A stretch of 64,000 nucleotides of DNA from an uncultured Sphingomonas sp. (GCF_902806265.1 NZ_CADCVZ010000022.1:1-64000), one strand, 5' to 3'; shown: positions 37,963 through 47,714, numbered from the stretch's first letter. Numbers and translations: made by a program. Notes: generated by a model from the sequence alone, not told the origin.

Positions 37963-38949
37963 ATGGCTTCCGACGCACCTTACGACTGTTTGATCGTTGG
38001 CGGCGGCCCCGCCGGGCTGACCGCCGCCATCTATCTCTCCCGCTTCCTTCTCGACATCTACGTGGTGGATGGGGGCAACAGCCGCGCGGGCTGGATCCCG
38101 TGCAGCCACAATCATGCCGGCTACCCCGACGGGATAAACGGCAAGGAGCTGCTGCGGCTGATGCGCGAGCAAGCTCAGAAATATGGCGCGAAGATCGAGA
38201 ACGGCCGCGTGACGCGCCTCGACAAGGAGGAGGACGGGCTGTTCACCGCCGAGTGGGGCGCGGGTCCCAAGCGCGCCCGCACCGTGCTGCTCTGCACCGG
38301 CGTCACCAATCGGCGACCGCCGATGGATCCGGAGCTGCACGATGACGCCATGGCCCGGGGACTGATTCGCTACTGCCCGATTTGCGACGGCTACGAAGTG
38401 ACCGACAAGAAGGTCGGGATTATCGGCTCAGGCAAGGGCGGCGTGGGAGAGGCGATCTTCCTGCGCAGCTACACAGGCGATGTCACCCTGATTGCACCCG
38501 ACAGCGCGCTGGAGTTAACCCCGGAAGAGCAGGAGCGGTTGAAGGCGGCCGGAGTGAAGGCCGTGGACGGCCCTGCCGAGGCGGTCGGGGTTGCAGGCGA
38601 CTGCATCACGGTCGACACAGCGGAGGGTTTGCTGACCTTCGACAGCGTCTACCCCGCCCTCGGCTCCGACACGCACACGCAGCTGGCCGAAATGGTCGAC
38701 GCGAAGCTGGCGGAAGACGGCTGCATCCTGTGCGACGAGAAGATGCGGACCACGGTGGAAGGACTGTATGCGGCCGGCGACGTAGTCCACGGCTTGGACC
38801 AGATCAGCCACGCGATGGGCGAAGGCGGCCAGGCCGCGACGACCATCCGCAACGACCTGGCTGCCAGTTCGCCGCTGTTCCGGCAGCCGCTCGAGGTGTC
38901 CGCCACCGGCGAAACGGAGCGGGAGACGGTTGAGGTTGGAGACTATTAG
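37963..38949 (+). CDS. thioredoxin reductase-like NAD(P)/FAD oxidoreductase
   Basis: A 328-residue flavoprotein. FAD binding is by [10 protein letters not shown] (about 13-22) and [26 protein letters not shown] near 267-292; the NAD(P) motif is [10 protein letters not shown]. The redox-active pair is C-P-I-C in [10 protein letters not shown], placed as in thioredoxin reductase. Branches of this family that are not true TrxB occur widely in alphaproteobacteria, so the electron acceptor is unclear. It lies on the plus strand inside the rpsP-rimM-trmD-rplS operon; its stop overlaps the rimM stop by 4 bases. Confidence 0.88.
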   Translation: MASDAPYDCLIVGGGPAGLTAAIYLSRFLLDIYVVDGGNSRAGWIPCSHNHAGYPDGINGKELLRLMREQAQKYGAKIENGRVTRLDKEEDGLFTAEWGAGPKRARTVLLCTGVTNRRPPMDPELHDDAMARGLIRYCPICDGYEVTDKKVGIIGSGKGGVGEAIFLRSYTGDVTLIAPDSALELTPEEQERLKAAGVKAVDGPAEAVGVAGDCITVDTAEGLLTFDSVYPALGSDTHTQLAEMVDAKLAEDGCILCDEKMRTTVEGLYAAGDVVHGLDQISHAMGEGGQAATTIRNDLAASSPLFRQPLEVSATGETERETVEVGDY

Positions 38950-39488
38950 GCCAGGAAAGCCGGGTCGATCACCACCTGGCCGTTTTCCAGGTCCGCGATC
39001 CCCGGCTTGAACGGCACCAGCGCGCGCTTGCCGGCCGCATCTTCCACCTCCAGCAAGTCGCCCGCGCCGAAGTTCTCAACCGCCGAGATCGTGCCTAGCG
39101 CAGTGCCTTTCAGGTCGATGCAAGGCATGCCGGTGAGGTCGGCGTGATAGTATTCGCCTTCGTCCAGTGGCGGCAGGGAACCGCGGTCCACCTCAATCAA
39201 GCTGCCGCGGAGCGACTCGGCCGCGGCGCGGTCGTTCACCCCCTCCAGCCGGGCTGTCGCGCCCTTGCCGGCCGCCTTGGCGGAGAGCAGCCGACGCTCC
39301 CGGCCGCCGACGAACACCGCCGCATGCTGCGCGAGGCTCTCGGCGGTGTCCGTGAAAAGCTTCAGCCGGAGTTCCCCGCTGACGCCATGCGCGCCTGCGA
39401 CCGCGGCAAGGGCGACGCGTCTTGCACCTCCCACTTGGGGGAGGTGGGCCGAAGGTCCGGAGGGGTCAGGGACAGAGCTATCGCTCAC
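38946..39488 (-). CDS. rimM: 16S rRNA processing protein RimM
   Basis: A 180-residue 30S maturation factor that binds S19. The RimM N-domain starts at [23 protein letters not shown] (residues 25 on) and the PRC-barrel domain is at about 105-180 ([21 protein letters not shown]). The start is GTG at 39488. Residues 2-22 are encoded by the palindromic repeat at 39427-39537; no ATG, GTG or TTG exists between the repeat and the conserved core, so the repeat supplies both start codon and N-terminal extension. It follows rpsP by 61 bases. Confidence 0.93.
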   Translation of the reverse strand: MSDSSVPDPSGPSAHLPQVGGARRVALAAVAGAHGVSGELRLKLFTDTAESLAQHAAVFVGGRERRLLSAKAAGKGATARLEGVNDRAAAESLRGSLIEVDRGSLPPLDEGEYYHADLTGMPCIDLKGTALGTISAVENFGAGDLLEVEDAAGKRALVPFKPGIADLENGQVVIDPAFLA

Positions 39489-39537
39489 GCCTCCGACCCC
39501 TCAGTCAGCCGCGCTGACAGCTCCCCCAGGGGGGAGC
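39427..39537. repeat. two-armed palindromic repeat overlapping rimM start
   Basis: The left arm (39427-39467), with CTCCCACTTGGGGGAGGTG and ending GGAGGGGTC, is imperfectly complementary to the right arm (39495-39537), which starts GACCCCTC and ends with CTCCCCCAGGGGGGAG. Each arm is itself a small hairpin. The rimM GTG lies in the central loop. The style is that of dispersed repeats often seen between genes in sphingomonads. Confidence 0.8.
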
Positions 39538-39549
39538 AGCGGGGATGCA

Positions 39550-40152
39550 CTACTCCGCCTTCTCGGCGCCTTCGGCCGGCGCAGCGTCCTCGGCCCCCTC
39601 AGCCGGCTGAGGCTGGGTCGGCGCGGACACGTCCTCAGCCGGAGCCGCCTCCGCAGCGCCCTCGGCCGGCTCAGGTTGCGTCGGCGCGCTCGCCTCTTCC
39701 GCGACCGGAGCCGCCGGTGCGGTCACCTCCTCCGTCGCAGGCTCAGGCGCGCTCGCCTCTTCGGCCACAGGCGCTTGCGGCTCAGGAGCGGCCGCCGCCG
39801 CGGCTTCGGCCAGTTCCGCCTGCTTTGTTGCACGCTCCTCGGCGCGCTCCTTGGCCTTGTCGCCCGGCTGACCCTTGTTGGGGTTATTCCGCGCGGCACG
39901 CTCCTTGAGGCCGGCGGCGTCGAGGAAGCGGGCAACACGGTCCGACGGCTGCGCGCCGACCTTCAGCCAATGCGAAACGCGCTCGGCGTCCAGTTTCACC
40001 CGCTCGGGCGAGTCCTTTGCCAGCAGCGGGTTGTAGGTGCCGACCTTCTCGATGAAGCGGCCATCGCGAGCGTTGCGGCTGTCGGCCACCACGATCCGGT
40101 AATAGGGACGCTTCTTGGACCCGCCGCGGGCCAGACGAATTGCAACTGCCAT
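39550..40152 (-). CDS. rpsP: 30S ribosomal protein S16 with long acidic tail
   Basis: The first 85 or so residues are a standard S16 ([43 protein letters not shown]). A charged linker then leads to an 80-residue low-complexity tail of Ala, Glu, Pro and Gln, with near-repeats such as [30 protein letters not shown] and [12 protein letters not shown]. Total 200 residues against 80-100 usually. The tail is acidic, unlike the basic body, and probably stays flexible outside the 30S. The start ATG at 40152 lies 25 bases after ffh. Confidence 0.96.
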   Translation of the reverse strand: MAVAIRLARGGSKKRPYYRIVVADSRNARDGRFIEKVGTYNPLLAKDSPERVKLDAERVSHWLKVGAQPSDRVARFLDAAGLKERAARNNPNKGQPGDKAKERAEERATKQAELAEAAAAAAPEPQAPVAEEASAPEPATEEVTAPAAPVAEEASAPTQPEPAEGAAEAAPAEDVSAPTQPQPAEGAEDAAPAEGAEKAE

Positions 40153-40177
40153 ACTGAGTTCCTCTTCTAAGCTTCTG

Positions 40178-41665
40178 TTATCGCTTGCCAAACTTGTTGA
40201 AACCCGGCGGCATGCCGAACGGCGCCGCGCCGCCACCGGGCAGGCCCGGCAGCCCGCCGCCACCTGGACCGCCGATGCCTGGCGGCACCGCGCCCGGACC
40301 CATCAGCCCGCCCATGGCGCCCTCAAGCCCGCCCTTGCCGAACAGCGCCGCGAGTTTGCCGAGACCGCCCATCTTCTTGAGGCGCTTCATCGCGCCTTCC
40401 ATCTCCTGGTGCATCTTCAGCAGCTTGTTGACCTCCTGAACGGTGGTGCCGCTGCCTTTGGCGATGCGAATCTTACGCTTGGCGTTGATGAGGGCCGGCT
40501 TTTGCCTCTCCGTCGAGGTCATCGACGACAGCATCGCCTCCAGGTGGACCAGCGCCTTCCCGTCCTGCGCCTTGTCCATCGCGCCCTTCATGCCCTTGAG
40601 GCCCGGCAGCATGCCCGCGAGCGCCCCGAGCCCGCCCATGCGCTTCATCTGGTCGAGTTGCATGCGCAGATCGTCGAGGTCGAACTTGCCTTTGGCCATC
40701 TTGGCCGCGAGCTTCTCCGCCTCGTCCATCTTGATGGTCTCGGCCGCGCGCTCGACCAAGCTGACCACGTCGCCCATGCCGAGGATGCGCCCCGCGACCC
40801 GCTGCGGGTGGAAGGGCTCGATCGCGTCCAGCCCCTCGCCCGTGCCGGCGAACTTGATCGGCTTGCCGGTGACCGCCCGCATGCTGAGCGCGGCGCCGCC
40901 GCGAGCATCGCCGTCCATCCGGGTCAGGATCACGCCGCTGATGTCGACCTCGCCGGCGAAGCCCTTGGCGACGTTGATGGCATCCTGACCGGTCAGGCTG
41001 TCGACGACCAGCAACGTCTCGGTCGGGCGCGAGGCGGTGGCGACGGCCTTCATTTCGCCCATCAGGGCATCGTCGACGTGCAACCGGCCGGCCGTGTCGA
41101 GCAGGACCACATCATAGCCCTGCAGCCGTGCAGACTGCAGCGCCCGCGCCGCGATTTCCACCGGCGGCTGGCCCGGCACGATCGGCAGGGTGTCGACGCT
41201 GGCCTGCCGCCCGAGCACCGCCAACTGCTCCTGCGCCGCCGGCCGGGCCACGTCGAGCGAGGCCATCAGCACGCGCTTGCGATCCTTCTCCGACAATCGC
41301 TTGGCGAGCTTGGCCGTGGTGGTCGTCTTGCCCGAGCCCTGCAGGCCGACCATCATCACCACGGCGGGCGGTGCAACGTTGACGTCGAGCTCGGAGGACT
41401 CCGCTCCAAGCATTTCGATCAGCGCGTCGTGAACGATCTTGACGACCTGCTGGCCGGGCGTAATCGAGCGCAGCACTTCCTGCCCGACCGCCTGCTCCGT
41501 GGCCTTGTCGACGAACTCGCGCGCGACCGGCAGTGCGACGTCCGCTTCGAGCAACGCCACCCGCACCTCGCGCATCGCCGAGCGCACGTCCGCCTCCGTC
41601 AGCGCGCCACGGCCCCGGAGCTGGTCGAACACGCCGCCAAGGCGGTCGCTGAGGGACTCGAACAT
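40178..41665 (-). CDS. ffh: signal recognition particle protein Ffh
   Basis: A 495-residue SRP GTPase. The N domain (1-85) and G domain follow, with P-loop G107-L-Q-G-S-G-K-T114, DTAGRLHVD and [10 protein letters not shown]; then the methionine-rich M domain (about 325-455), which binds signal peptides and 4.5S RNA. A Gly/Pro-rich tail of 40 residues ends the protein. The start ATG at 41665 gives [10 protein letters not shown] as in homologues. First gene of the ribosomal unit; its partner receptor FtsY is encoded 1.5 kb away on the plus strand. Confidence 0.97.
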   Translation of the reverse strand: MFESLSDRLGGVFDQLRGRGALTEADVRSAMREVRVALLEADVALPVAREFVDKATEQAVGQEVLRSITPGQQVVKIVHDALIEMLGAESSELDVNVAPPAVVMMVGLQGSGKTTTTAKLAKRLSEKDRKRVLMASLDVARPAAQEQLAVLGRQASVDTLPIVPGQPPVEIAARALQSARLQGYDVVLLDTAGRLHVDDALMGEMKAVATASRPTETLLVVDSLTGQDAINVAKGFAGEVDISGVILTRMDGDARGGAALSMRAVTGKPIKFAGTGEGLDAIEPFHPQRVAGRILGMGDVVSLVERAAETIKMDEAEKLAAKMAKGKFDLDDLRMQLDQMKRMGGLGALAGMLPGLKGMKGAMDKAQDGKALVHLEAMLSSMTSTERQKPALINAKRKIRIAKGSGTTVQEVNKLLKMHQEMEGAMKRLKKMGGLGKLAALFGKGGLEGAMGGLMGPGAVPPGIGGPGGGGLPGLPGGGAAPFGMPPGFNKFGKR

Positions 41666-41900
41666 ACCAAAACTCCCGCGACGAGCCGGTCCGCAAAGCA
41701 TAACGCGCCGGCGGGCGAAACCTCGCCGGCCAGCGTGCCCCAAGGGGCTTGTCGATGTTATGTCAAAAACGACGCCGCTGCGCTTAGCTCATTGTGGGCG
41801 GCAACTCAACTCCCTCATGCCAGCGAGGGCCGGCATCCAAGCGGCAGCATCGAGTGGCGAGGACAAGACGCAGTCTGAACCCCAACCGCGCCGGGTGACG
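41666..41900. other. intergenic region upstream of ffh
   Basis: The 235-base gap between ffh and the next minus-strand gene contains a single REP-like arm (CATGCCAGCGAGGGCCGGCA at 41816-41835) and no open frame of coding quality. The ffh promoter is probably in its first half, which has a slightly AT-richer stretch (TGTTATGTCAAAAACG about 41755-41770). No 4.5S RNA-like fold was noticed. Confidence 0.4.
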
Positions 41901-42320
41901 TCAACCCTGCGGCTTTCGCGGACCCCGAGGTTTGCCGCTTGGCCCACCCGGTCCACCCGGACGATCGCCGCGCGGTCCGCCGCCTGGCCGAGCGCCCCGC
42001 ACCGGCGGACGCGGTCCCCGCGCACCGCGGTCCACCACCTCGCCATGCCGCGGGGGCGGCCGGTTGGGCGCGGCGGCGTCGCGGGGCGCGACCGAGTAGC
42101 CTTCCTTGAGCAATTGGGTGAAAGCACTGCGGACGCTGGCGGTAATGGCGTCCTGCAGCTCCTTGGGCAGGTCTGCGAAGGTCACGTTGGGATGGATCGC
42201 CTGCACGTCGCGAAGCAGCTGGTTGGGCAGGCCCTTCGATGCGGTCTTCAGCGCCGCAACCGCGTCCAGCACGGCGGAGAAGATCACGGACTGCATGACG
42301 TCGGTGGCGGCTCTCGGCAT
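41901..42320 (-). CDS. conserved hypothetical protein with Gly/Pro/Arg-rich tail
   Basis: A 139-residue protein. The first 75 residues form a small globular helical part (VIFSAVLDAVAALKTASKGLP, FADLPKELQDAITASVRSAFTQLL). The remaining 60 are a disordered, strongly basic Arg-Gly-Pro tail with repeated RGPR/PGGP units, a composition typical of RNA-binding tails. No named domain. It is divergent from dapF and upstream of ffh on the same strand. A role around RNA or ribosomes would be a guess. Confidence 0.72.
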   Translation of the reverse strand: MPRAATDVMQSVIFSAVLDAVAALKTASKGLPNQLLRDVQAIHPNVTFADLPKELQDAITASVRSAFTQLLKEGYSVAPRDAAAPNRPPPRHGEVVDRGARGPRPPVRGARPGGGPRGDRPGGPGGPSGKPRGPRKPQG

Positions 42321-42378
42321 GGCCCTGTAAACTCCTGCGCGGTGGACTTGGGTTCACGTGCCTCCTAAGTCGCCGCGG

Positions 42379-43182
42379 ATGCCGCGGCAATTCGACAAGA
42401 TGCATGGGCTGGGGAATGATTTCGTCATCCTCGATGCCCGTAGCGAGCCGCTGCAATTGTCGGGGCAACTAGCGCGTGCTTTGGCCGACCGGCGCCGCGG
42501 TATCGGCTGCGATCAGTTGATCCTGCTGGAGCCTTCTGCCGCTGCCGACCTGAAGATGCGGATCTGGAACCACGACGGAGGTGAGGTGCAGAGCTGCGGC
42601 AACGCTTCGCGATGCGTCGTTCAACTGACCGGCGCGAAGAGCATCGAGACGGGCGGCGGCCTCGTTACGGGCGATACTGCCGACGGAGAGATCGAGGTTG
42701 CGCTGACCGAACCAAAGTTCGCCTGGGACGAAGTGCCGATCACCTATCCAATGGACACCGATGCGGTGCCGATGGGCTGGGGCCCGCTGGAGAAGCCGAT
42801 GGCGCTTAGCGTCGGCAACCCGCACCTCGTCTTCTTCGAAGAGGATGTGGACGCCATCGACCTCGTGCGGGTCGGCCCGAGCATCGAGCACGACCCCGCC
42901 TTTCCCGAGCGGATCAACGTCAACGTGGCGCAAGTGCTGGCGGACGGCAGCCTGAAGCTGCGCACCTGGGAGCGCGGCGCCGGCCTGACCCTCGCCTGCG
43001 GCACCGGCGCCTGCGCGACCGCGGTAGCGGCGATCAAGTCCAAGCGCGTGACCTCGCCCGTGCGCGTGACCATGCCCGGCGGCGAGCTGACGATCGCCTG
43101 GGCGCCGGGGGAGCGGGTTCGCATGATCGGGGCGGCCACACACGTTTTCCGCGGCGAGATCGATATGGAGCGATTCCAGTGA
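42379..43182 (+). CDS. dapF: diaminopimelate epimerase
   Basis: A 267-residue cofactor-free racemase converting LL- to meso-diaminopimelate for lysine and peptidoglycan. The two catalytic cysteines are C73 (SCGNASRC) and C207 (ACGTGACATA). N-terminal MHGLGNDFVI is typical. The ATG at 42379 is chosen; a GTG at 42358 would add seven residues. First gene of an operon in which every junction is a 4-base overlap: dapF, ftsY, yciB and two ABC genes. Confidence 0.95.
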   Translation: MPRQFDKMHGLGNDFVILDARSEPLQLSGQLARALADRRRGIGCDQLILLEPSAAADLKMRIWNHDGGEVQSCGNASRCVVQLTGAKSIETGGGLVTGDTADGEIEVALTEPKFAWDEVPITYPMDTDAVPMGWGPLEKPMALSVGNPHLVFFEEDVDAIDLVRVGPSIEHDPAFPERINVNVAQVLADGSLKLRTWERGAGLTLACGTGACATAVAAIKSKRVTSPVRVTMPGGELTIAWAPGERVRMIGAATHVFRGEIDMERFQ

Positions 43183-44093
43183 GTTGGCTGGAACGGCTGA
43201 CTGGTGGATTCAAGAAAACCGCCGACCGGCTAGGTGACAATTTGACCGGCCTCGCCAGCCGCGCCGCGCTCGACACCTCGACCCTCGACGACATCGAGGA
43301 AGCGCTGATCGCGTCCGACCTGGGGCCGGAAGCCTCCCGGCGCATCCGCGACGCCATCGCCGCGCGCCGTTTCGAGCAACTCGACGAGCGCGGGCTGCGA
43401 ACCATCCTGGCCGAGGAGATCGAGGCGATCCTCACGCCTGTTGCCAAGCCGCTCGACGTGTGGGGCTTCCCGCGCCCGCACGTCGTCCTGGTGATCGGCG
43501 TCAACGGATCGGGCAAGACCACCACCATCGGCAAGCTCGGGCACCTGCTGCAAGAGCAGGATTATGGCGTCATGCTGGCAGCGGGCGACACCTTCCGCGC
43601 CGCGGCCATCGAACAGCTGAGCATCTGGGGCCAGCGGATCGGCGCGCCGGTCATCTCCGGCAAGGAGGGCGGTGACGCTGCCGGAATCGTGTTCGACGGC
43701 GTCAAGCAGGCCACGGCGACCGGCATCGACGCGCTGATCGTCGACACTGCGGGGCGGCTGCAGAACAAGACCCACCTGATGGACGAGCTGTCCAAGGTTC
43801 GCCGCGTCCTTGGCCGCCTCAACTCCGAAGCGCCCCACGACGTGGTGCTGGTGCTGGACGCCACCACCGGCCAGAACGCGCTCAACCAGATCGAGGTGTT
43901 TCGCGACCTCGCAGGCGTCACGGGCCTGGTCATGACGAAGCTCGACGGCACCGCGCGGGGCGGCGTGCTGGTCGCGGCGGCGGAGAAGTTCGGCCTGCCG
44001 ATCCATGCCATCGGCGTCGGCGAGGGCGTGGACGATCTGCGCCCATTCGACCCCTGCGCGGTCGCCCGCGCCATCGCCGGCTTGTACGAATGA
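43179..44093 (+). CDS. ftsY: signal recognition particle receptor FtsY
   Basis: A 304-residue SRP receptor GTPase. It has the NG domain with P-loop G107-V-N-G-S-G-K-T114, AGDTFRAAA, DTAGRLQNK and TKLDGTARGG. The N-terminal acidic A domain of E. coli FtsY is missing, leaving only a short amphipathic start (SWLERLTGGFKKTADRLG) that may touch the membrane. It starts with GTG overlapping the dapF stop (GTGA). It docks the Ffh complex encoded at 40-41.7 kb. Confidence 0.96.
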   Translation: MSWLERLTGGFKKTADRLGDNLTGLASRAALDTSTLDDIEEALIASDLGPEASRRIRDAIAARRFEQLDERGLRTILAEEIEAILTPVAKPLDVWGFPRPHVVLVIGVNGSGKTTTIGKLGHLLQEQDYGVMLAAGDTFRAAAIEQLSIWGQRIGAPVISGKEGGDAAGIVFDGVKQATATGIDALIVDTAGRLQNKTHLMDELSKVRRVLGRLNSEAPHDVVLVLDATTGQNALNQIEVFRDLAGVTGLVMTKLDGTARGGVLVAAAEKFGLPIHAIGVGEGVDDLRPFDPCAVARAIAGLYE

Positions 44094-44710
44094 GCAGCGC
44101 CGCGCCGCCTCAGGAACCGACCGGCGGCTCCAAGCTGCTGATCGACCTGGGGCCGCTGCTGGTCTTCTTCCTGGTGAACTTCTTCGCGCCGGTCCCGCCG
44201 ATGCTGAAGATCTTCGCCGCTACCGGCGCCTTCATGGTCGCGATGGTGGCCGCGATGATCTACTCGGCCATCCGCTTTCGCCACATCTCGCCGCTGTTGT
44301 GGTTTTCCGGCGTGATGGTGGTGATCCTGGGCGGGCTCACCATCTACCTGCACAATGAAACCTTCATCAAGGTCAAGCCGACGCTCTACTACCTGCTGGT
44401 CGCGGGCCTGCTCGGCTTTGGCCTGTGGCGGGGCAAGCCGCTGTTGAAGTTGGTGCTCGGCTCCGCCTACCCCGGGCTGGACGAGGCGGGCTGGCGCAAG
44501 CTCACCCGCAACTGGGCGCTGTTCTTCGCCGGCATGGCGCTGCTCAACGAAGTGGTCTGGCGTAGCAGCAGCACCGACTTCTGGATCGGCTTCAAGCTAT
44601 GGGGCGCGATCCCCCTCACCTTTCTGTTCGCCGCAATAAATATCCCCATGCTGATGCGGCACGGCTTGTCGACCGAGCCTGAGCCGGTCGAGCCAGGACC
44701 AGTCGAATGA
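44090..44710 (+). CDS. yciB: inner membrane septation protein (YciB/IspZ family)
   Basis: A 206-residue membrane protein with five hydrophobic segments. Marks of the family are [17 protein letters not shown], the KVKPTLYY motif and [13 protein letters not shown], plus [17 protein letters not shown]. YciB helps keep envelope integrity and cell-division machinery in order. A short Pro/Glu-rich C-terminal tail is extra. ATG overlaps the ftsY stop (ATGA 44090-44093). Confidence 0.92.
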   Translation: MSSAAPPQEPTGGSKLLIDLGPLLVFFLVNFFAPVPPMLKIFAATGAFMVAMVAAMIYSAIRFRHISPLLWFSGVMVVILGGLTIYLHNETFIKVKPTLYYLLVAGLLGFGLWRGKPLLKLVLGSAYPGLDEAGWRKLTRNWALFFAGMALLNEVVWRSSSTDFWIGFKLWGAIPLTFLFAAINIPMLMRHGLSTEPEPVEPGPVE

Positions 44711-45651
44711 GCGATCCGATCCTTTCCATCCGCGGTCTGCGCAAGGCCTACGCTAGCGGCACCGAGGCGCTGAAAGCCCTCGACCTCGACATCCAGCGTG
44801 GCGAGATCTTCGCGCTGCTCGGGCCCAACGGCGCAGGCAAGACGACCATGATCTCCATCGTGTGCGGCATCGTCCGCGCGACGGACGGCACGGTGCTGAT
44901 CGACGGCAAGCACTGGCGGCAGAACTATCGCGAAACGCGGCGGCGGATCGGCCTGGTACCGCAAGAGCTGACCATGGACGTGTTCGAGCCGTTGATGAGT
45001 ACGGTAAGCTTCAGCCGCGAACTATTCGGACTCAAGCCCGACCCCGCGCGCATCGAGCAGATCCTTCGAGACCTCTCGCTATGGGACAAGCGCAAGAGCA
45101 TCCTCAAGGAGCTGTCCGGCGGCATGAAGCGCCGGGTCATGATCGCCAAGGCGCTGGCCCACGAACCGGACATCCTGTTCCTGGACGAACCCACCGCCGG
45201 CGTGGACGTCGAGCTGCGCAAGGACATGTGGAACCTCGTCCGCCGGCTCCGCGAACAGGGCGTAACCGTGATCCTCACCACCCACTACATCGAAGAGGCC
45301 GAGGAGATGGCCGACCGGGTCGGCGTGATCAACCGCGGCGAGCTGATCCTAGTCGAGGAGAAGCATGCGCTGATGCAGAAGCTCGGGCGCAAGATCCTCC
45401 ACCTGCAGTTGACGGAGCCGCTGCAGGCAGTGCCGCCGTCCCTAGCCGATTGGCATCCGCAGCTCAGCGACGACGGCGCTACCCTCACCTATGAGTTCGA
45501 CGCCAAGGCCGAGCGCACGGGCATTCCCTCGCTGCTCGCCGCGATGCGTGACGCTGGGATCGCGTTCAAAGACCTCGATACCAAGCAGTCGAGCCTGGAG
45601 GACATCTTCGTGGACCTGATCCACAATGGTCGCAAGGAGGCCGCGGATTGA
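44707..45651 (+). CDS. ABC-2 type transporter ATP-binding protein
   Basis: A 314-residue ATPase. Walker A G39-P-N-G-A-G-K-T46, signature LSGGMKRR, Walker [13 protein letters not shown] and the switch His in [12 protein letters not shown] are all intact. The C-terminal 80 residues form the extra domain seen in ABC-2 drug/polysaccharide exporters. It pairs with the permease that starts in its stop codon (TTGA). Substrate unknown; YadG-like proteins are the nearest group I recognise. Confidence 0.92.
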   Translation: MSDPILSIRGLRKAYASGTEALKALDLDIQRGEIFALLGPNGAGKTTMISIVCGIVRATDGTVLIDGKHWRQNYRETRRRIGLVPQELTMDVFEPLMSTVSFSRELFGLKPDPARIEQILRDLSLWDKRKSILKELSGGMKRRVMIAKALAHEPDILFLDEPTAGVDVELRKDMWNLVRRLREQGVTVILTTHYIEEAEEMADRVGVINRGELILVEEKHALMQKLGRKILHLQLTEPLQAVPPSLADWHPQLSDDGATLTYEFDAKAERTGIPSLLAAMRDAGIAFKDLDTKQSSLEDIFVDLIHNGRKEAAD

Positions 45652-46409
45652 ACTGGCGAGGCATCTGGGCGATCTACAAGTTCGAACTGCACCGCTTTCG
45701 GCGCACGTTGTGGACCGGGCTGGCCGTACCCGTGATCACCACCAGCCTGTACTTCATCGTGTTCGGTGCCGCGATCGGCAGCCAGATGACCGAGATCAGC
45801 GGCATCCCCTACGGCGCCTTCATCGTGCCCGGGCTGATGATGCTCAGCTTGTTCACCGAGAGCATCTTCAACGCGAGCTTCGGCATCCACATGCCGCGCT
45901 TCACCGGGACCATCTACGAGATTTTGTCGGCGCCCTTGTCCGCCTTTGAAACGGTGCTCGGCTATGTCGGCGCGGCCGCGACCAAGGCGATGCTGGTCGC
46001 CTTGGTGATATTCGGCACCGCCCACCTGTTCGTGCCGGTGCAGGTGCTCCATCCCGGGCTGATGCTGCTCTACCTCGCACTGGTGGCGCTGAGCTTCTGC
46101 ATGTTCGGCTTCATAGTCGGCATCTGGGCCAAGGGCTTCGAGCAATTGCAGGTGATTCCCTTGCTGATCGTCACGCCCCTGACCTTCCTCGGGGGCGCCT
46201 TCTACTCGATCGACATGCTTGCAGAGCCGTGGCGGACGATCACCCTGTTCAATCCCGTCGTCTACCTGATCAACGGCTTTCGCTGGACCTTCTTCGGCAC
46301 TGCCGATGTCAGTTTCGGCGCGGCACTGGCGGCCACGCTCGCGTTCGCTGGGGTGTGCCTGGCCGGCATCTGGTGGATCTTCCGGACCGGGTACCGACTC
46401 AAGGCATAG
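45648..46409 (+). CDS. ABC-2 type transporter permease
   Basis: A 253-residue permease with six hydrophobic segments. The family-typical conserved regions are [20 protein letters not shown] and [20 protein letters not shown]. It starts with TTG at 45648, overlapping the stop of its ATPase, so translation is strictly coupled. It resembles the YadH half of the YadGH exporter. Last gene of the dapF operon; a perfect hairpin follows. Confidence 0.92.
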   Translation: MNWRGIWAIYKFELHRFRRTLWTGLAVPVITTSLYFIVFGAAIGSQMTEISGIPYGAFIVPGLMMLSLFTESIFNASFGIHMPRFTGTIYEILSAPLSAFETVLGYVGAAATKAMLVALVIFGTAHLFVPVQVLHPGLMLLYLALVALSFCMFGFIVGIWAKGFEQLQVIPLLIVTPLTFLGGAFYSIDMLAEPWRTITLFNPVVYLINGFRWTFFGTADVSFGAALAATLAFAGVCLAGIWWIFRTGYRLKA

Positions 46410-46410
46410 C

Positions 46411-46430
46411 ACCCCGGCAGACGCCGGGGT
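46411..46430. terminator. hairpin between converging permease and SOD genes
   Basis: ACCCCGGC (46411-46418) and GCCGGGGT (46423-46430) are perfect complements with a 4-base loop. It lies two bases after the permease stop. No T-run follows on either strand, so termination strength is unsure. Confidence 0.5.
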
Positions 46431-46442
46431 ACTACACTCAGG

Positions 46443-47069
46443 CTACGCCGCCACACCTTGCCGCCCGACGCTCGCCAGCCGCTCGGACACCTTGTCCCAG
46501 TTTACCACGTTCCACCACGCCTTGAGGTAGTCCGCCCGCCGGTTCTGGTAGCGCAGGTAATAGGCGTGCTCCCATACGTCGTTGCCGAGGATCGGCGTTC
46601 CACGCACCTCGACCACGTCCATCAGCGGGTTGTCCTGGTTGGGCGTTGCGACGATCTCCAGGCTGCCCTCGCCCGTTGCGACCAGCCACACCCAGCCGGA
46701 GCCGAACTGGCCGACCCCGGCCGCGTTGAACTGCTCCTTGAAGCCGTCGAGCGAGCGCCACTTGCTGGTGACGGCATCGCGCAGTTCGCCTTGCGGCTCG
46801 CCGCCGCCCGGACCCATGATTTCCCAGAAGAAGCTGTGGTTCCAGTGCCCGCCGCCATTGTTGCGCACTACCTTGGGCAGGCTCGATGCTTGGCCAAGGA
46901 TGTCCTCCAGCTCGCGCCCTTGCAGCGACTGGTCCGCGTCGACTGCCTTGTTGAGATTATCGACATACGCTTGGTGGTGCTTGTCGTGGTGCAGGCGCAT
47001 CGTCTGCTCGTCGATGCTCGCCTCCAGCGCGGCATAGTCATAGGGCAGCGGCGGCACGGAATAGGTCAT
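46443..47069 (-). CDS. superoxide dismutase (Fe/Mn type)
   Basis: A 208-residue enzyme that dismutes superoxide. Metal ligands are H27, H78, D164 and H168 (DVWEHAYY). The second-shell residues look Mn-type: GGGHWNHSFFW and the Gln in PNQDNPL, instead of the Fe-type Gln after NNAAQ. The metal cannot be settled by sequence alone, and cambialistic forms exist. The start ATG at 47069 has GGAGGATC before it. Cytoplasmic: no signal peptide. It converges with the ABC operon. Confidence 0.94.
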   Translation of the reverse strand: MTYSVPPLPYDYAALEASIDEQTMRLHHDKHHQAYVDNLNKAVDADQSLQGRELEDILGQASSLPKVVRNNGGGHWNHSFFWEIMGPGGGEPQGELRDAVTSKWRSLDGFKEQFNAAGVGQFGSGWVWLVATGEGSLEIVATPNQDNPLMDVVEVRGTPILGNDVWEHAYYLRYQNRRADYLKAWWNVVNWDKVSERLASVGRQGVAA

Positions 47070-47171
47070 GGCTGATCCTCCTGGCGGTTCATGGCGACAC
47101 AACGCGGTACGTGCCGGGGCTATCCCGCGGCAATCGCGTCGGTCAACCAGCCAGCCGTACCGCCGAACGGT

Positions 47172-47714
47172 TCAGCGGGTGCGGACCTGATAGCGAGCCA
47201 GTTCGGTTGCCACCTCGCGCCATTGGGGCGCGATAGCCTGTGCCTGCTTGAGGTCGCGGTAGGCGGCCCGGACATCGCCGCGGTCCTCGTTGGCGAGCCC
47301 GCGCGCATAATAGGCGAGCGCAGGCCGACTCGTGCGCAGCTGCAGCGACCGGTCGATCGGCGTCACGGCGTCCGCGCTCCGGCCCGACTTAATGAGCAGG
47401 ATGCCCTTGTTTAGCCAAGCTTCCGGCTCGCGCGGATCCAGCCGAATGGCCTCGTTGAAGTCGGCTTCGGCGGCAGCGAAGTCGCGCTTCACCAATCGCA
47501 GGATGCCGCGATTAACGTGGGTTGCGACCCGATCATGGTCGGTCAATGCTTCGGTGAACGCAGCGTCACACTCACGCAACGCTTGCTGGTTAGCGAGGCG
47601 CGACTCGGCGGACCGGTAACAGCTAACGGCAAGCCCGTCGCCGATCACCGTAACCGAAGCGCTTGCCGGGAGTGCGACGAAAGCTGCTGCGGCAGCCAAA
47701 GCAAGGTTACGCAT
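47172..47714 (-). CDS. exported TPR-repeat protein
   Basis: A 180-residue protein. The signal peptide is about residues 1-19 (ALAAAAAFVALPASA). The rest is three or so tetratricopeptide repeats (about 64-170; e.g. VNRGILRLVKRDFAAAEADF, WLNKGILLIKSGRSADAV), preceded by a cysteine pair that may form a disulfide (SCYRS...RECDAA). It is likely a periplasmic scaffold protein of unknown partner. It lies downstream of pspF on the same strand with 79 bases between. Confidence 0.85.
   Translation of the reverse strand: MRNLALAAAAAFVALPASASVTVIGDGLAVSCYRSAESRLANQQALRECDAAFTEALTDHDRVATHVNRGILRLVKRDFAAAEADFNEAIRLDPREPEAWLNKGILLIKSGRSADAVTPIDRSLQLRTSRPALAYYARGLANEDRGDVRAAYRDLKQAQAIAPQWREVATELARYQVRTR

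Noticed and set aside
40115..41878. 587-codon plus-strand frame antisense to ffh
   Set aside because: Ffh has complete G and M domains; the antisense frame is His/Arg/Leu-rich and without any family pattern.
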